From a virus: DNA of 48,983 nt. Below are positions 46,903-48,983 of this stretch, piece after piece. The notes beneath the pieces are model-generated. The model made no database searches, had not been told where the DNA came from, and saw only the letters and a list, made by a program, of their open reading frames with translations. Location: positions 3,543 to 52,525 of IMG/VR virus record IMGVR_UViG_3300037963_003291; one strand, 5' to 3'. The stretch's first letter is position 1. Each line of letters begins with the position of its first letter. The position numbers and the translations under genes were made by a program.

Positions 46903-47338
46903 TTTGAATGGATTTTAGTATTTCGTCAACCGCTTGGTCGACCTGTTGTTTATTTCTAGCAAGGTACACATCGTACCCTAAATCATTACTCATTATATAA
47001 TTCAAGAATATCTTCCATCGCATAGGGAAATCATGGTGAGACGGTAGATATCCTTTAGTTTCTATTATCCACTTATGATCCTTACCCACAAAATCAGGAG
47101 TGTACCGAATCGGTTGCTGCACTGAGTTGCTGCGATCAGACATAAGTTTCTTCTTTGCAGTCATCTTAAAATACTTATTCGTAAATCGAAAAGAATCCAT
47201 GAGAGTGAACTGCGTTTCTTCATAGGTAAACTTCAGGCCTGATTCACGAAGCTTGTCTGAACAATACTTCTCAATCGCGGACTTAAACTTACCTAATGAT
47301 TTTTTTTTAGGGGCGCGTTTGCGCTTATTCCGTTTCAT
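46889..47338 (-). CDS. T7 endonuclease I-like nuclease (Holliday-junction type), 149 aa
   Basis: After a very basic N-terminus (MKRNKRKRAPKKKSLGKFK) the sequence shows the endonuclease I core: GLKFTYEETQFTL, then RYTPDFVGKDHKWIIETKGY, with Asp in PDF and E-T-K as the catalytic PD-(D/E)XK residues, then FPMRWKIFLNYI and a closing DVYLARNKQQVDQ strand. T7 gp3 resolves branched DNA and helps digest host DNA and mature concatemers; the same role is likely here, next to the helicase gene. Length is close to T7 gp3 (149 aa). Confidence 0.72.
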   Translation of the reverse strand: MKRNKRKRAPKKKSLGKFKSAIEKYCSDKLRESGLKFTYEETQFTLMDSFRFTNKYFKMTAKKKLMSDRSNSVQQPIRYTPDFVGKDHKWIIETKGYLPSHHDFPMRWKIFLNYIMSNDLGYDVYLARNKQQVDQAVDEILKSIQNDKG

Positions 47339-47344
47339 TGGAGG

Positions 47345-47377
47345 GCAAGTTACACCTCATGATACTATACTTCCAAA
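47345..47377 (-). promoter_or_regulatory. Weak promoter-like site upstream of the endonuclease I-like gene
   Basis: On the minus strand TTTG (47374-47377) is followed after 21 bases by TAACTTGC (47345-47352), one mismatch from TAnnTTTG. It lies in the 40-base gap between the helicase stop and the nuclease start. Confidence 0.3.
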
Positions 47378-47378
47378 T

Positions 47379-48983
47379 TTATTTTAATAAAATTTCAGAA
47401 AAATTTATTGCAGATTGTGTATCTCCTTCAAAATGAATAGGTTGGAATAATTTCTCTCTGCTTTCCCATGATGTAAATCCAGTGTGAGATAGATTCATTA
47501 GTAGATTATACGGCTGATCAAATGGTGTCGGCTGACCGCCCGTCTCTACCTCACGCACTTTACGCACATGGAACTCACTGAGTTTGCGTATGTTATGGTC
47601 AGGCGCTTGAACCTTTCGGTGAATAGTAATAAAGCAGTCAGCACGGTTTACAAACTTACCGCCTCCCTCTGTATCCTCAGCAAATGGTGCAACTGGCAAG
47701 CCATCTGGTCCTTTGCGTCTCTGTGCCTCTGTCACAGCATGCATGTTTAGCCACACAGCTACGTTGTTTGCTGTCGAGTATGTAAGGAACTCACTAGCAG
47801 CCTCGTAGTGGTAGTCATGTACACCTATACTTGAATTCTTCATATCTAACTTCAATGAGTTATAAGGGTCTACGAAGACAGCATCTATGTGTTGCTGAGC
47901 CTTAACCTTCTCCATGAATACGATGATGTCACTGTAGCTGTATACCTGGTTGTTGTTGATAATAGTGAAATGCTCTTGTACCCACTTGTAAGCCTGTTTA
48001 CGCTGAGCGTACGTCATATCACCAACCTTACGGTCTGCTGCAAACTGCATGAGCTGCATCTTCACTGATGCGGTTCTATTCTCTGATGAGTATATCAACC
48101 ACTTCCAGCCATGACGTATAGCAGAGTTAGCGATCAGGTACAACGCTGTGGTTGTCTTACCCACATTGCTGTGACCATTCATGATTACAAACTCTTTTTT
48201 GTATCTGAAGTATTCATCTAGTTTTGCATCACCTGTATCTAGACCTATCTCAATGTTACCCTGAGAGAAGTCATCAATCCACCTGAAGTCTTCATCATCT
48301 GATGATATAAATGACATATCACCATCATTGATAAGCATACTACGTTTAGCTTGTTTTTCTTCATCTATGATCTCACGTATAGGTGTGTTCTTTCCATTCT
48401 GAATCATGTCCACTATGGTATTCATAGCGTGATCTTCTGAATCTAACTCACGTTTAGTAATCTCTCTAAACAATACGCGGACCGCCTCATCCTCCTCCAT
48501 ACGTCCAGCTGCAATGTAACCGCCACACAATCTAGCTGCCTTAACAAGAGCTGTATGTTTGTCACCGTCCTCAGCAGATCGTATGATACGTGCTGCAAGG
48601 TTTAGCTTCATGTAATCCGTATACTTATAAGTATCGTTTATGGGTGTCTGTGCTTCAGCAAACTCTGTAGAAAAAGCACCAAACTTTTTCCACTCATCCT
48701 TAATGATGATTTCAGGATCGTATGACTCAAAGCATGCACGAGATTCGTTTATGCCTGACTCGTCAACCTCAAGTGTGTATTGTTTATTGAAGTATGTGCA
48801 TAGCGCACGGAAGTGATCTCTGTGCCTCTCTGGGTTTGTTACCTGAACAAGCGCTTTAACGCCATCACCAGACGGTGACACCCAGCAAGAATGGACATAC
48901 TGATCTGTAGCCAGCGCCGTCTTCGTTGCACTAACATCAACGTGATCGAAGTCCAGAACAATGTATCCGCTATGCTCGAATAA
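47379..48983 (-). CDS. Primase-helicase: BT4734-like N-terminal region plus DnaB-type helicase, 5'-truncated (at least 534 aa)
   Basis: The frame stays open to the window edge, so the true start is outside; a GTG at 48881 is only internal. The visible N-terminus reads FEHSGYIVLDFDHVDVSATK, then WVSPSGDGVKALVQVTNP, the pattern of BT4734-like primase domains. The C-terminal half is a RecA/DnaB-type helicase: Walker A MNGHSNVGKTTTAL, Walker B HIDAVFVDPYNSL, a LNMHAVTEAQRRKG motif and RADCFITIHR before the end. It would synthesise primers and unwind phage DNA. It leads the leftward replication operon; the next gene starts 40 bases on. Confidence 0.85.
   Translation of the reverse strand, partial: LFEHSGYIVLDFDHVDVSATKTALATDQYVHSCWVSPSGDGVKALVQVTNPERHRDHFRALCTYFNKQYTLEVDESGINESRACFESYDPEIIIKDEWKKFGAFSTEFAEAQTPINDTYKYTDYMKLNLAARIIRSAEDGDKHTALVKAARLCGGYIAAGRMEEDEAVRVLFREITKRELDSEDHAMNTIVDMIQNGKNTPIREIIDEEKQAKRSMLINDGDMSFISSDDEDFRWIDDFSQGNIEIGLDTGDAKLDEYFRYKKEFVIMNGHSNVGKTTTALYLIANSAIRHGWKWLIYSSENRTASVKMQLMQFAADRKVGDMTYAQRKQAYKWVQEHFTIINNNQVYSYSDIIVFMEKVKAQQHIDAVFVDPYNSLKLDMKNSSIGVHDYHYEAASEFLTYSTANNVAVWLNMHAVTEAQRRKGPDGLPVAPFAEDTEGGGKFVNRADCFITIHRKVQAPDHNIRKLSEFHVRKVREVETGGQPTPFDQPYNLLMNLSHTGFTSWESREKLFQPIHFEGDTQSAINFSEILLK

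Noticed and set aside
1-48983. Alternative genetic code (stop-codon recoding), known in some crAss-like phages
   Set aside because: TAA and TGA clearly end coupled genes with ATGA and TAATG junctions, and TAG ends the gene at 20061 immediately before a terminator. Long genes need no recoding.
1-48983. tRNA genes, CRISPR arrays or insertion sequences
   Set aside because: Gaps between genes are all under 100 bases and none shows a cloverleaf, spaced direct repeats or transposase frame.

Overview
The window looks like part of the genome of a tailed phage that infects a marine member of the Bacteroidetes (Flavobacteriia or a relative). The virion genes suggest a crAss-like (Crassvirales-type) short-tailed phage. 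The host inference rests on three things seen in the sequence: repeated TATATTTG promoter boxes matching the Bacteroidetes TAnnTTTG -7 element; A/T-rich start-codon leaders such as TTAAATAAAATG without Shine-Dalgarno motifs; and a phage-encoded protein with a C-terminal type IX secretion (T9SS) sorting domain, a system confined to Bacteroidetes. The phage inference rests on a terminase, portal, scaffold, capsid and tail series in canonical order. All family assignments come from reading the sequence and from memory; no database search was run.

Layout. Positions 1-711 hold the end of one unknown gene, a small gene and a leftward winged-helix regulator. Positions 736-6080 run rightward with small hypotheticals, a two-domain GroES-like co-chaperonin, a degenerate HNH-like protein, a HELIH putative metallopeptidase, a small lipoprotein, a Cys-rich protein and the large terminase. 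Positions 6132-8989 hold the portal and an Ig-like protein. Positions 8989-12561 form an unusual cell-surface cassette: a T9SS-type secreted repeat protein, a small Cys protein and an outer-membrane beta-barrel candidate. Positions 12564-14474 hold very basic small proteins, a membrane/coiled-coil protein and a thioredoxin-like protein. Positions 14506-20921 are the head block: decoration-like proteins, scaffold, major capsid protein and accessory proteins, punctuated by hairpins and promoters. Positions 20999-30853 are the tail block (ring and adaptor proteins, then a muzzle-like tail protein that appears split into two genes). Positions 30881-42863 encode three internal virion (cargo or ejection) candidates, ending in a 2948-residue polyvalent protein. 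A 3TM holin and an Hsp20 gene close the rightward half.

From 43845 to the right edge all genes run leftward and form a replication and nucleotide block: primase-helicase (cut by the window end), endonuclease I-like nuclease, a small protein, a PD-(D/E)XK-like protein, a B12-dependent class II ribonucleotide reductase and a DnaA-domain-IV-like DNA-binding protein. The structural and replication halves therefore converge at about 43.8 kb, as is usual in crAss-like genomes.

The most interesting features are (1) a T9SS-targeted secreted protein beside a predicted outer-membrane barrel inside a phage structural operon, suggesting remodelling of the host surface during infection; (2) a muzzle-type tail gene apparently split in two, with about 740 extra residues that carry the same GCTNP/NYNP repeat as the secreted protein; (3) a recurrent (K/R)(Y/F)xxGG motif in putative internal virion proteins and small basic proteins; and (4) an Hsp20 gene bracketed by inverted copies of an imperfect 19-bp repeat. 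No CRISPR array, tRNA or insertion sequence was seen, and no gene-free stretch exceeds 100 bases.
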